Part shown: one piece after another, positions 32,359 to 39,874 of the stretch
Position numbering within the stretch: position 1 is the stretch's first letter
Layout of the letters: every line of letters starts with the position of its first letter
Assembly (NCBI RefSeq): GCF_016900095.1
Contig: NZ_JACJJP010000002.1
Location: 124,001-188,000 of the forward strand
Source: Gemmiger formicilis
GTDB taxonomy: Bacteria > Bacillota > Clostridia > Oscillospirales > Ruminococcaceae
Direction of reading: 5' to 3'
Length of the DNA: 64,000 nt
Made by a program: the position numbers and the translations under genes
Notes under the pieces: model-generated
What the model was told of the DNA's origin: nothing
Database searches by the model: none
What the model saw: the letters and a program-made list of their open reading frames with translations, nothing else

Positions 32359-33026
32359 GGGATGGTGTATCCCTCCCCCTTCACCGTGCGGATAAGCCCC
32401 GCCACCCCGGCGGCTTCCAGTTTTTTGCGCAGCCGGGCCACGTTCACCGTCAGGGTGTTTTCATCCACGTAACAGTCGGTGGCCCACAGGGCGGTCATCA
32501 GGTCTGCCCGGCGCACCACCTGCCCCCGCCGTTCCAGCAGCACCCGCAGAATGCCCAGCTCGTTGCGGGTCAGCACCACCGGCCCGGCATCCCCCCGCAG
32601 CACCCCGGCGCTCAGGTCCAGGGGCACCCCGCCGCAGTCGGCCACCTCGGGGGTGCGGCGGTAGGCGTAGGCCCGGCGCAGCAGCGCCTGCACCCGGGCC
32701 CCCAGCAGCTCGGCGTCAAAGGGCTTGGCGATGTAATCGTCTGCCCCCAGGTCCATGGCGGTGACCTGGTTCAGGTTGTCCGCCGCCGAGGACAAAAACA
32801 GAATGGGCAGGTCGGATACCTCCCGCAGCCGCCGGCACCAGTGGTAGCCGTTGTGGTAGGGCAGGGACAGGTCCAGGATCACCAGCTGGGGGTCAAAGGC
32901 CCGGAACTCGGGCAGAATGTCCTGCAGATTCCGGACGGCGGCGGGGGTGTAGCCCCGGTCGGCCAGCACCCGGGCAATGCCCCGGGCGATGGTCTCGTCG
33001 TCCTCCACGATCAGAATACGGTACAA
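32355..33026 (-). CDS. OmpR-family response regulator, BceR type
   Basis: This is a response regulator of about 223 residues. The receiver domain has the acidic pair in RILIVEDDE, phospho-acceptor Asp in LVILDLSLPYHNGY, the Ser switch in ILFLSSAADN and Lys in DDYIAKPFD. The C-terminal winged helix contains LTRNELGILRVLLERRGQVV and VNVARLRKKLEAAG. An ATG at 33041 is in frame, but GGGAGGG lies 7 bases before TTG 33026, giving MYRILIVEDD, the usual family start, so TTG was chosen. With BceS it should control the adjacent BceAB-type transporter. Confidence 0.9.
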   Translation of the reverse strand: MYRILIVEDDETIARGIARVLADRGYTPAAVRNLQDILPEFRAFDPQLVILDLSLPYHNGYHWCRRLREVSDLPILFLSSAADNLNQVTAMDLGADDYIAKPFDAELLGARVQALLRRAYAYRRTPEVADCGGVPLDLSAGVLRGDAGPVVLTRNELGILRVLLERRGQVVRRADLMTALWATDCYVDENTLTVNVARLRKKLEAAGVAGLIRTVKGEGYTIP

Positions 33027-33046
33027 GAAGGTCCCTCCCATCGGAT

Positions 33047-33086
33047 GGCATCTGCCCCGGTATGACACAAAACCGGGGCAGATGCC
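33047..33086 (-). other. 14-bp hairpin in the leader of the response regulator
   Basis: GGCATCTGCCCCGG (33047-33060) pairs perfectly with CCGGGGCAGATGCC (33073-33086), ending 10 bases before the ribosome binding site of the response regulator. The minus strand beyond it lacks a T-run, so it may be an mRNA stabiliser or control element and not a terminator. Confidence 0.55.
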
Positions 33087-33191
33087 CCTTTGTCCCATAC
33101 TACGAGCCAGCTCCGGGCATTTTGGCACAAGACCGTGCAAAAAACGCCCGCCCGGGGCCGGAAAATTGTGCTCTTTGCCCCTTGACGGGTT

Positions 33192-33200
33192 TGGTATAAT
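33192..33200 (+). promoter_or_regulatory. Extended -10 promoter of CobW-like gene
   Basis: TGGTATAAT (33192-33200) is an extended -10 element with no good -35 at 16-18 bases. It lies about 70 bases before the CobW-like start. Confidence 0.55.
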
Positions 33201-33269
33201 GAAATTAGCAGACGCCTGCCCGGAGTGCCGGGCCGGGCGTCTATGAATGCGTCAGAAAACAGAGGTTGA

Positions 33270-34499
33270 ATGAATATGAATAAGACCAAGATTGATATTT
33301 TTTCCGGCTTTTTGGGCGCCGGCAAAACCACACTGATCAAGAAGCTGATCCAGGAAGCCTTCGGCGGCGAAAAGCTGGTGCTTATCGAGAACGAATTCGG
33401 TGAGATCGGCATCGACGGCGGCTTCATGCGGGAAGCGGGCATCCAGGTCAACGAGCTGAACTCCGGCTGCATCTGCTGCAGTCTGGTGGGCGACTTCCGG
33501 GAAGCGCTGAAGAAGGTGGTGGAGACCTACCATCCCGACCGCATCCTCATCGAGCCTTCCGGCGTGGGCAAGCTGTCCGACGTGACCCGCGCCGTGGAGG
33601 GCGTGGCCGAAACCCTGCCCGTCACCCTGAACAGCTTTGTCACGGTGGCCGACGTGAACAAGGTCAAGATGTATATGAAGAACTTCGGCGAGTTCTATGA
33701 CGACCAGGTCAGCCATGCTTCCTGCCTGATCCTCAGCCGCACCGGCAACGCCGACGAAGCCAAGGTGGCCAAGGCCGTGGCCCTGCTGCAGGAAAAGAAC
33801 CCCACCGCCACCATCGTCACCACCGACTGGTCTGCCCTGAACGGCAAGCAGATCGTGGCGGTCATGGACGGCAAGCGGGACCTGGTGGCCGAGCTGATCC
33901 AGCAGGCCCAGGCCGCCAACGTGGCACATGCCGGGGAGGACGAGCACCATCATCACCATCATCATGACGGCGAGGATCACGAGTGCTGCCACCACCATGA
34001 CCATGAGGAGGAGCACGACCACGAATGCTGCCACCACCATGACCACGACCATGAGGAAGGCGAGTGCTGCCACCACGACCATGAGGAGGAGCACGACCAC
34101 GAGTGCTGCCACCATCATGACCATGATCATGAGGAAGGCCACTGCTGCCATCATGACCACGAGCATCACGAGCATCATTACGACGAGAACGGCGTGTGCA
34201 GCTGCGGCCATCACCACGACCACGACGCCGACGAGGTGTTTGTGAGCTGGGGCCGGGAGACCGCCCGCCACTACACCAAGGAGGAGCTGGACGCGGCCCT
34301 GACCGCCCTGGACAGCGGCAAGTACGGCGCCGTGCTGCGTGCCAAGGGCATTGTGGACGGCGGCAGCACCTGGTACGAGTTCGACATGGTTCCCGGCGAG
34401 CACGAAATCCGCACCGGCAGCCCCGACGTCACCGGCAAGCTGTGCGTCATCGGCTCCGGCCTGGACGAGCACGGCCTGGCGGAACTGTTCGGCCTGTAA
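33270..34499 (+). CDS. CobW/ZNG1-family G3E GTPase with long His-rich segment
   Basis: This 409-residue metallochaperone GTPase has Walker A GFLGAGKTTLIKK at 13-25, the metal-binding GCICC motif at 66-70 and a switch region PSGVGKLSDVTRAVEG. Residues about 225-325 are a very unusual insertion of His, Asp, Glu and Cys with repeated blocks such as HDHEEEHDHECCHHHDHDHE, containing several CCHH units and ending CSCGHHHDHDADE. A CobW C-terminal domain follows (VSWGRETARHYTKEELDAAL ... GLDEHGLAELFGL). G3E proteins load Zn, Co or Ni into client enzymes; the His/Cys tract should bind many metal ions. Starts at 33270 and 33276 are both possible (AGAGG at 33261). It is followed 18 bases later by a second P-loop protein. 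Confidence 0.92.
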   Translation: MNMNKTKIDIFSGFLGAGKTTLIKKLIQEAFGGEKLVLIENEFGEIGIDGGFMREAGIQVNELNSGCICCSLVGDFREALKKVVETYHPDRILIEPSGVGKLSDVTRAVEGVAETLPVTLNSFVTVADVNKVKMYMKNFGEFYDDQVSHASCLILSRTGNADEAKVAKAVALLQEKNPTATIVTTDWSALNGKQIVAVMDGKRDLVAELIQQAQAANVAHAGEDEHHHHHHHDGEDHECCHHHDHEEEHDHECCHHHDHDHEEGECCHHDHEEEHDHECCHHHDHDHEEGHCCHHDHEHHEHHYDENGVCSCGHHHDHDADEVFVSWGRETARHYTKEELDAALTALDSGKYGAVLRAKGIVDGGSTWYEFDMVPGEHEIRTGSPDVTGKLCVIGSGLDEHGLAELFGL

Positions 34500-34517
34500 T
34501 GACGAAAGAGGTACACC

Positions 34518-35498
34518 ATGGCAAGCAAACAGATCCCCGTTTATCTTTTTGTGGGCATGCTGGAAAGCGGCAAGACCAAGTTCATCCAGGAGACCATGGA
34601 GGACGAGCAGTTTGATTCCGGCGACAAGACCCTGCTGCTCATCTGTGAGGACGGCGAGGAAGAATACGACCCCGACCGGTTTGCCTTCGGCGGCGTGACG
34701 GTGGAATACCTGAACGACAAGTCGGAGCTGAACGTGCAGAACCTGACCCGCCTGGCTGCCAAGAGCGGCTGCGGCCGGGTGATCATCGAGTACAACGGCA
34801 TGTGGCTGATCCAGGACCTGGCGGATGCCCTGCCCGCCAACTGGGTGATCTACCAGTGCCTGGCCACCGCCGACGGCACCACCATCAAGACCTACGCCGG
34901 GGACAACGCCATGCGGTCGCTGCTGCTGGACAAGCTGCGCACCAGCGAACTGCTGGTGGTCAACCGGGCCGAGGCGGTGAACGACGACGAGAGCCGCCAG
35001 CTCGTCCATAAGTTGGTGCGTCAGGCCAGCCGCCGGTGCGACATCGCCTACGAGTTCAAGGACGGGTCGGTGGCCTACGACGACATTCCCGACCCGCTGC
35101 CCTTTGACGTGAACGCCCCGGTCATCGAGATTCCGCCGGAATTTTTCGGCATCTGGTATATGGACTGCATGGACGAGCCGGACAAATACAACGGCAAGAC
35201 GGTGAAGTTTTTGGCCCAGGTATGCCAGACTTCCCGGGCGGGCAAGGATTCCTTTGTGCCCGGGCGGTTCGCCATGACCTGCTGCGTGCAGGACATCCAG
35301 TTTGTGGGCTTCCCCTGCAAGTACGATGCCTACAAGACCCTGAAACAGCGGGACTGGATCACCCTGACCGCCAAGGTGGGGGTCAAGTTCCATCCCATCT
35401 ACAAGGGCCAGACCCCCGATTCCACCGGGCCGGTGCTGACGGCGGTTTCCGTCGAACCTGCCGAAAAGCCGGTGGAAGATGTGGTCATGTTCAGCTGA
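34518..35498 (+). CDS. P-loop (CobW-like) protein fused to DUF1980/TIGR03943-like domain
   Basis: This 326-residue protein joins two parts. Residues 1-190 resemble a CobW-type GTPase: Walker A VGMLESGKTKFIQE at 12-25, a strand GRVIIEYNGMW in place of the usual EPSG motif, and LLVVNRAEAVNDDES near the NKxD position. It has no GCxCC metal motif. Residues about 205-326 resemble the C-terminal domain of the YcgQ/TIGR03943 proteins (DUF1980): YNGKTVKFLAQVCQ, GRFAMTCCVQDIQFVGFPC and RDWITLTAKVGVKF. Those proteins accompany a YcgR/YraQ-type permease in zinc-linked loci. The gene has GAAAGAGG before ATG 34518 and follows the His-rich GTPase, so a joint metal-handling role is likely. Domain assignment by motif only. 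Confidence 0.78.
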   Translation: MASKQIPVYLFVGMLESGKTKFIQETMEDEQFDSGDKTLLLICEDGEEEYDPDRFAFGGVTVEYLNDKSELNVQNLTRLAAKSGCGRVIIEYNGMWLIQDLADALPANWVIYQCLATADGTTIKTYAGDNAMRSLLLDKLRTSELLVVNRAEAVNDDESRQLVHKLVRQASRRCDIAYEFKDGSVAYDDIPDPLPFDVNAPVIEIPPEFFGIWYMDCMDEPDKYNGKTVKFLAQVCQTSRAGKDSFVPGRFAMTCCVQDIQFVGFPCKYDAYKTLKQRDWITLTAKVGVKFHPIYKGQTPDSTGPVLTAVSVEPAEKPVEDVVMFS

Positions 35499-35543
35499 TT
35501 TGGAGAAAAACGCCGTTTTAACAAACATTTTACAGTTGTGTGC

Positions 35544-35571
35544 TTGCAAAGGCGTCGGGGTGCTGTATAAT
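35544..35571 (+). promoter_or_regulatory. Promoter of HD-domain gene
   Basis: TTGCAA (35544-35549), 16-base spacer, TATAAT (35566-35571). Confidence 0.75.
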
Positions 35572-35629
35572 AGCTAATGGAATGAACGTAGGCTTTTCCC
35601 GATGACGTACCTTAAAAGGAGGAACGCCG

Positions 35630-36118
35630 ATGCAGGTGACCGACCTGGCTTTCGAGATTGCCGCTGTGGCCAAGCGCCTGGAGCGCGAGGGCCGCTACGC
35701 CCGCACCCACGACTTTGTGCAGCACGGCGGGGTGAGCGTGTACGAACACTGTGTCCGGGTGGCAGCCCTCAGTTGCCGCCTGGCCGACGCCTTCGGGGTG
35801 GATGTGGACCGGGATTCCCTGATCCGGGGCGCCCTGCTCCACGATTACTTCCTGTATGACTGGCACGAAAAGGACGACAGTCACCGTCTGCACGGGTTCA
35901 CCCATCCCCGCACCGCCCTGCGCAACGCCATGGAGGACTGGGACCTGGACGCGGTGGAACAGAATGTGATTCTGCGCCACATGTTTCCCTTGACCCCGGT
36001 GCCCCCGGCCTGCACCGAAGCCTGGCTGGTCTGCCTGGCCGACAAGATGTGCGCGGTGGAAGAGATGGTCTACACCCGCACCCGCCGCCTGCGCCCGGCG
36101 CTGGCCCGCAGCAAATAA
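35630..36118 (+). CDS. HD-domain phosphohydrolase
   Basis: This 162-residue protein carries the HD metal ligands: His in VYEHCVRVAALSCRLAD (about 41), the HD pair in LIRGALLHDYFLYDW (near 67-68), and a later Asp in WLVCLADKMCAVEE. The HD superfamily hydrolyses phosphate esters of nucleotides; this short clostridial type is often annotated simply as 'HD domain-containing protein'. A strong AAAGGAGG precedes ATG 35630. It has its own promoter and terminator. Substrate unknown. Confidence 0.87.
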   Translation: MQVTDLAFEIAAVAKRLEREGRYARTHDFVQHGGVSVYEHCVRVAALSCRLADAFGVDVDRDSLIRGALLHDYFLYDWHEKDDSHRLHGFTHPRTALRNAMEDWDLDAVEQNVILRHMFPLTPVPPACTEAWLVCLADKMCAVEEMVYTRTRRLRPALARSK

Positions 36119-36125
36119 AACAAAC

Positions 36126-36158
36126 GATCCGGCAGTGCTTTTCTGCCGGATTTTTTGT
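36126..36158 (+). terminator. Terminator after HD-domain gene
   Basis: ATCCGGCAG pairs with CTGCCGGAT (36126-36151), followed by TTTTTGTTT. Confidence 0.9.
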
Positions 36159-36196
36159 TTGCGATTTTGGGGGAAACGGCAGGCAGCCGTGGAGTT

Positions 36197-36340
36197 GTCG
36201 CTTTTTGCCGCCAAAAAGCGACGGAAAAACCGCCACCGTTTCGAGGCGGTGGACGCCGACCAGGGTTTTCAACCCTGGACCCGTATGCGGCCACCCCTCC
36301 GGGACGGCCTACTCAGGTCCTGGGGGACCTGAGCAAGGAA
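36197..36340 (-). repeat. Four-hairpin dispersed repeat, copy 1 (reverse orientation)
   Basis: Read on the minus strand, it contains four successive hairpins: H1 CTCAGGTCC/GGACCTGAG (36312-36333), H2 CCAGGGTT/AACCCTGG (36260-36278), H3 CCACCG/CGGTGG (36234-36252) and H4 GTCGCTTTTTG/CAAAAAGCGAC (36197-36222). Single-stranded landmarks TAGGCCGTC and GGTGGCCGCA lie between H1 and H2. It is copy 1 of five in this window. The gap 36119-36648 holds two copies, facing each other, plus two terminators, and no gene. Confidence 0.85.
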
Positions 36341-36404
36341 GAAAATTAAAAACCATAAGGGAAAGTCTCTGCTAAGCAGCCGTTACCGGGCAATGGTATT
36401 AAAA

Positions 36405-36549
36405 CCATTCCTTGTTCACCGGCCCCCAGGCCGGTGAATAGGCCGTCGGTAGGTGGCCGCACACCCCGGGTCCAGGGCCGCAGCCCTGGTCGGCGTCCAC
36501 CGCGTCGAAACGGTGGGACTTTTCGCTTCCTTTTGGTCACAAAAGGAAG
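36405..36549 (+). repeat. Four-hairpin dispersed repeat, copy 2
   Basis: H1 TTCACCGGCC/GGCCGGTGAA (36415-36438), H2 CCAGGG/CCCTGG (36472-36489), H3 GTCCACCG/CGGTGGGAC with one bulged G (36495-36519), H4 CTTCCTTTT/AAAAGGAAG (36526-36549). Between H1 and H2 lie TAGGCCGTC and GGTGGCCGCA. The flank CCATTCCTTG precedes H1. Confidence 0.88.
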
Positions 36550-36596
36550 GACACTCCCGCAGACTGCCGTCCGCCAAAAACCAGGCAACTTAAAAT

Positions 36597-36632
36597 AAAA
36601 GAGGCTCCCTCCACCGAGGAAGCCTCTTTTTA
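36597..36632. terminator. Terminator of SCIFF maturase gene
   Basis: GAGGCTCCCT and AGGAAGCCTC pair (36601-36626) with A and T runs on both sides. On the minus strand it lies 17-50 bases after the maturase stop. Confidence 0.85.
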
Positions 36633-36648
36633 TACTATCAGGAAACAA

Positions 36649-38100
36649 TCAGTCCGCGCAGCTGCTGCACCCGTCGCAGTCGTCCTGGGCCGGGGCGGGG
36701 GCGGCGTTCTTGGCCAGCTCGGGGTCCAGGTTCTCCGCCACCTTGATCATCAAAGCGCACTCGATGCGCTTGCGGAAGACCTGGCAGCCGTACTCATACA
36801 CGCCGTGGATGTCCCCGGTGGCGTGCAGGGCGTTGGCGGCACAGCCGCCGGCGCAGTACAGCCGGGCCCAGCAATCCTTGCAGTCGGGGCGGGCGTAGAC
36901 GTTGCACATCTTGAACTCGTCCCGCAGGGCGGTGTTGGTCACCCCGTTCCAGATGTCGCCCAGCTTGTACGCCGGGTCGCCCACAAACTGGTGGCAGGGA
37001 TACAGGTCGCCCCAGGGGGTCACGGCCATGTACTCGGTGCCGGAACCGCAGCCCGAAATCCGCTTGTAGATGCAGGGGCCGTGCTCCAGGTCCAGAATGT
37101 AATGATAGAAGGTGATGGGCTTGCCCGCCTTTTCCCGGCGGAGCATGTCCTTGGCCAGCAGCTCGTACTGGTCAAACAGCACCGGCAGATCGGCCTCGGT
37201 CAGGGCCTCCGGGTCGCCGGGCTTGGCCACCACCGGTTCCATGGACAGCTCGGAGAAGCCCAGGTCGTCCGCCATGTGGAACAGATCGTTGGTGAAATCG
37301 GTGTTGTAGTGGGTGAAGGTGCCCCGCATGTAGTAGCCCTTGCCGCCCCGGGCCTTGACCAGGCGCTGGAACTTGGGCACGATGCGGTCATAGCTGCCGT
37401 TGCCCGCCAGGTCCTTGCGGAACCGGTCGTTGACCTCCTTGCGGCCGTCCAGGGACAAAACCACGTTGTAGCATTCCTTGTTGGCCCACTCGATGACCTC
37501 GTCGGTGATGCCGATGCCGTTGGTGGTCAGGGTAAAGCGGAAATTCTTGCCCTTTTCCTTCTCGATGCTGCGGGCGTAGGCCACCAGCTGCTTGCACACC
37601 TCGAAGTTCATCAGCGGTTCGCCGCCGAAGAAGTCCACTTCCAGGTTGTGGCGGGTGCCGGAATGCTCGATGAGGAAATCCAGCGCCCGCTTGCCGGTCT
37701 CGAAGCTCATCAGGCCCGCCTCGCCGTGGAACTTGCCCTGGGCCGCAAAGCAGTATTCGCAGTTCAGGTTGCAGGTGTGGGCCACATGCAGGCACAGCGC
37801 CTTCACCACCGTGGACCGGTTCTTGAAGTCGAAGGCGTGGTCGGCGTAGATGTCCGGGGCAAACAACTGCCCGGCGGCGGTGAGCTCGTCGATGTCCGCA
37901 AAGCAGTCCTCGATGTCCGCCCGGGTCACTTCCGGGTGGTCGGCGTACTTGGCGGCCAGCTGGTCGATGGCTGCCTCCCGGGCCACCCCGGCGTCCACAA
38001 GGGCGATGGCGTCATAGGCCACGTCGTCCACCGCGTGCACGCTGCCGCTGTACACGTCCACCACGATGTTGTAGCCGTTCAATTTGTACTGATGGATCAT
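36649..38100 (-). CDS. scfB: SCIFF peptide radical SAM maturase
   Basis: This 483-residue radical SAM/SPASM enzyme forms thioether crosslinks between Cys and Thr in the SCIFF peptide. The radical SAM cluster motif CNLNCEYC lies at 110-117 and the SAM-binding GGEP motif is in EVDFFGGEPLMNFEV. The C-terminal SPASM region holds the auxiliary-cluster cysteines: GCGSGTEYMAVTPWGDLYPC, then CNVYARPDCKDCWARLYCAG with GGCAANALHA. An N-terminal peptide-recognition (RRE-like) region precedes, near residues 1-85. The tail DDCDGCSSCAD adds four cysteines. The target peptide gene lies directly upstream with a shared promoter. The SCIFF system is near-universal in Clostridia, but its biological role is still unsettled. 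Confidence 0.95.
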   Translation of the reverse strand: MIHQYKLNGYNIVVDVYSGSVHAVDDVAYDAIALVDAGVAREAAIDQLAAKYADHPEVTRADIEDCFADIDELTAAGQLFAPDIYADHAFDFKNRSTVVKALCLHVAHTCNLNCEYCFAAQGKFHGEAGLMSFETGKRALDFLIEHSGTRHNLEVDFFGGEPLMNFEVCKQLVAYARSIEKEKGKNFRFTLTTNGIGITDEVIEWANKECYNVVLSLDGRKEVNDRFRKDLAGNGSYDRIVPKFQRLVKARGGKGYYMRGTFTHYNTDFTNDLFHMADDLGFSELSMEPVVAKPGDPEALTEADLPVLFDQYELLAKDMLRREKAGKPITFYHYILDLEHGPCIYKRISGCGSGTEYMAVTPWGDLYPCHQFVGDPAYKLGDIWNGVTNTALRDEFKMCNVYARPDCKDCWARLYCAGGCAANALHATGDIHGVYEYGCQVFRKRIECALMIKVAENLDPELAKNAAPAPAQDDCDGCSSCAD

Positions 38101-38211
38101 AGAAACCCCTTACTTTTTCAAAAACGCAAAAAAGGCGTATTCACAACAAAATGCCGGAACAACCCCGCGCAAAAGCAGGGGGATGTCCCGGCAGACAAGC
38201 CAGAAAAAAGA

Positions 38212-38352
38212 TTACTTCTTTTCGCAGGGCTGGTTGGCAATGCCGCAGCTGGTCTTGCAGGCGCTCTGGCAGGAAGTCTGGCATTCGCCGCAACCGCCGT
38301 TCTGCAGGCTCTTGGCCATGTCACGGGTGTTCAGAGTCTGGATGTGCTTCAT
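38212..38352 (-). CDS. scfA: SCIFF ribosomal peptide precursor (six cysteines)
   Basis: This 46-residue peptide has the family core GGCGECQTSCQSACKTSC and six cysteines (21, 24, 28, 32, 36, 43), preceded by the leader MKHIQTLNTRDMAKSLQNGG. Residues T27, S31 and T34 in the core are candidate thioether partners. The start ATG 38352 follows AAGGGGTG. The maturase gene begins 111 bases downstream. A strong promoter lies about 35 bases upstream. Easily missed because it is so short. Confidence 0.95.
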   Translation of the reverse strand: MKHIQTLNTRDMAKSLQNGGCGECQTSCQSACKTSCGIANQPCEKK

Positions 38353-38386
38353 AAAACAGTCACCCCTTTTATATTGGTATGGTTTT

Positions 38387-38415
38387 ATTGTACACGGGGC
38401 AGGCAGGGTTGTCAA
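38387..38415 (-). promoter_or_regulatory. Promoter of SCIFF operon
   Basis: Minus strand TTGACA (38410-38415), exactly 17 bases, TACAAT (38387-38392). The -35 overlaps the stop codon of the upstream gene. Confidence 0.88.
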
Positions 38416-39860
38416 GGCTTGGAATCCCCGCACACCGCCAGCTTGCCCGGCGTTTTTGCCACCGTGTGGTGCAGGGCGGTGCCGGCCGCTTCCAGGGCAG
38501 CGCAGGCCGCCGCAAAGGCCGGGGTCACCCGCTCCCCGGGGGTGATCAGGGGCACCCCCGGCGGGTAGGCCCAGACGTACTCGGCACAGGCGGTGCCCAC
38601 CGCTTCGGCCAGGGACAGTTCCCGGCGGGGCAGCCGCACCGCCCGGGCGATGGTGCACACCGCCTCCCCCGGCGGGCAGAGGGTGGCCCTGGGTGCCGCC
38701 ACGGCGGGACGGGCGTCGGCGTCCAGAGCCAGCAGGGCTTCGGCCAGCCGGTCCAGGGCGTCCTCGGCATCACAGACGCTGGTCATGGCCAGCAGATTGG
38801 TTCCGCAGGCCATCTCGGTTTCAAAGCCGTAGCCCTCCCGCAGCAGGCGGGCCATCTCGGTGCCGGTCAGCCCGGCGGCTGCCCCGTTCACCAGGATTTT
38901 GCCGCTGTCATGGGCAAAAAAGCCGGGATGGTCGGCAAGGCGGTCCGTCCCGTAACAGAGCACCCGCAGGTGCTGCAGCGGCACCACGGCGGCGGAAAAC
39001 CGGTCCAGCCGCTGCCGCCACCCGGCAAAGAGGGCAGGGGCCTCCTGGGCCAGCTGGGCGCAGCAACCGTCCAGGCTGACCATTAAAGGGTAGGAGGGGG
39101 AGCTGGTCTCGAAAACATCCAGCTGGCGCTCCACCTCGTCGGGGTCGATGAGCTCCCCGTTCAGGTGCAAAAGGGCAGTCTGGGTCAGGCTGGGCAGGGT
39201 TTTGTGGGCGCTCTGGATGACCAGGTCCGCCCCGGCGGCCACCGCCCCGCCCTGCCAGCCGTAAGGCTCGGCGGCGGGCAGGTAGTGGGCGCCGTGGGCC
39301 TCGTCCACCACCAGGGGGATGCCCCGGGCGTGGCAGAGGTGGGCCATGGCGGCGATGTCGCTGAGCACCCCCTCGTAGGTAGGGCTGGTGAGCACCAGAC
39401 AGGCGGCGTCGGGGTGGGCGTCCAGGGCTTCGGCCACGGCGGCGGGGGAGACGCTGCCGTACACCCCGAAGGCTTCGTCCACCGGCGGGGTGAGCCAGAC
39501 CGGGCGCAGGTCGCACAATTCGATGGCGTGGTAGATGGATTTGTGGCAGTTGCGGGCGCAGAGAATCTCGCTGCCCCAGGGCGCGGCGGCGCGCACCGCG
39601 GCCAGCAGCCCGCAGGTGCTGCCCCCCACCAGGAACCAGCACCGCCGGGACCCCCACAAAGCGGCGGCCCGGGCCATGGCCTGGGCCAGAATGCCGTCAG
39701 CGTCGTGCAGGTCGTCGGTGCCGGGCACCTCGGTGGTGTCCCAGGCGGCGCAGGCCAGCCCCGGGGCGGGCAGACACCGCCGCTTGTGCCCCGGCATGTG
39801 CAGGGGATACCGGGCGGCGGCGCAGGCTTCCAGCTGCTGCTGCAAAAGAGAACGGGACAT
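38412..39860 (-). CDS. Orn/Lys/Arg decarboxylase-fold PLP enzyme
   Basis: This 482-residue protein belongs to the short Gram-positive group of Orn/Lys/Arg decarboxylases (YaaO/SpeA-like), which lack the N-terminal wing domain. PLP motifs: LHMPGHKRR near the N-terminus, GGSTCGLLAAV, ARNCHKSIYHAIEL, VVDEAHGAHY and the Schiff-base lysine in IQSAHKTLPSLTQTALL. The C-terminal region has PPGVPLITPGE. Relatives decarboxylate arginine or lysine, making agmatine or cadaverine; substrate cannot be settled here. It ends just before the SCIFF promoter and follows sbcC by 15 bases. Confidence 0.88.
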   Translation of the reverse strand: MSRSLLQQQLEACAAARYPLHMPGHKRRCLPAPGLACAAWDTTEVPGTDDLHDADGILAQAMARAAALWGSRRCWFLVGGSTCGLLAAVRAAAPWGSEILCARNCHKSIYHAIELCDLRPVWLTPPVDEAFGVYGSVSPAAVAEALDAHPDAACLVLTSPTYEGVLSDIAAMAHLCHARGIPLVVDEAHGAHYLPAAEPYGWQGGAVAAGADLVIQSAHKTLPSLTQTALLHLNGELIDPDEVERQLDVFETSSPSYPLMVSLDGCCAQLAQEAPALFAGWRQRLDRFSAAVVPLQHLRVLCYGTDRLADHPGFFAHDSGKILVNGAAAGLTGTEMARLLREGYGFETEMACGTNLLAMTSVCDAEDALDRLAEALLALDADARPAVAAPRATLCPPGEAVCTIARAVRLPRRELSLAEAVGTACAEYVWAYPPGVPLITPGERVTPAFAAACAALEAAGTALHHTVAKTPGKLAVCGDSKP

Positions 39861-39874
39861 ACAAAGTCTCCTTT

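Noticed and set aside
33930-34215. CRISPR-like or noncoding tandem repeat
   Set aside because: The repeats have no spacers and stay in frame as His/Asp/Cys codons within the CobW gene.
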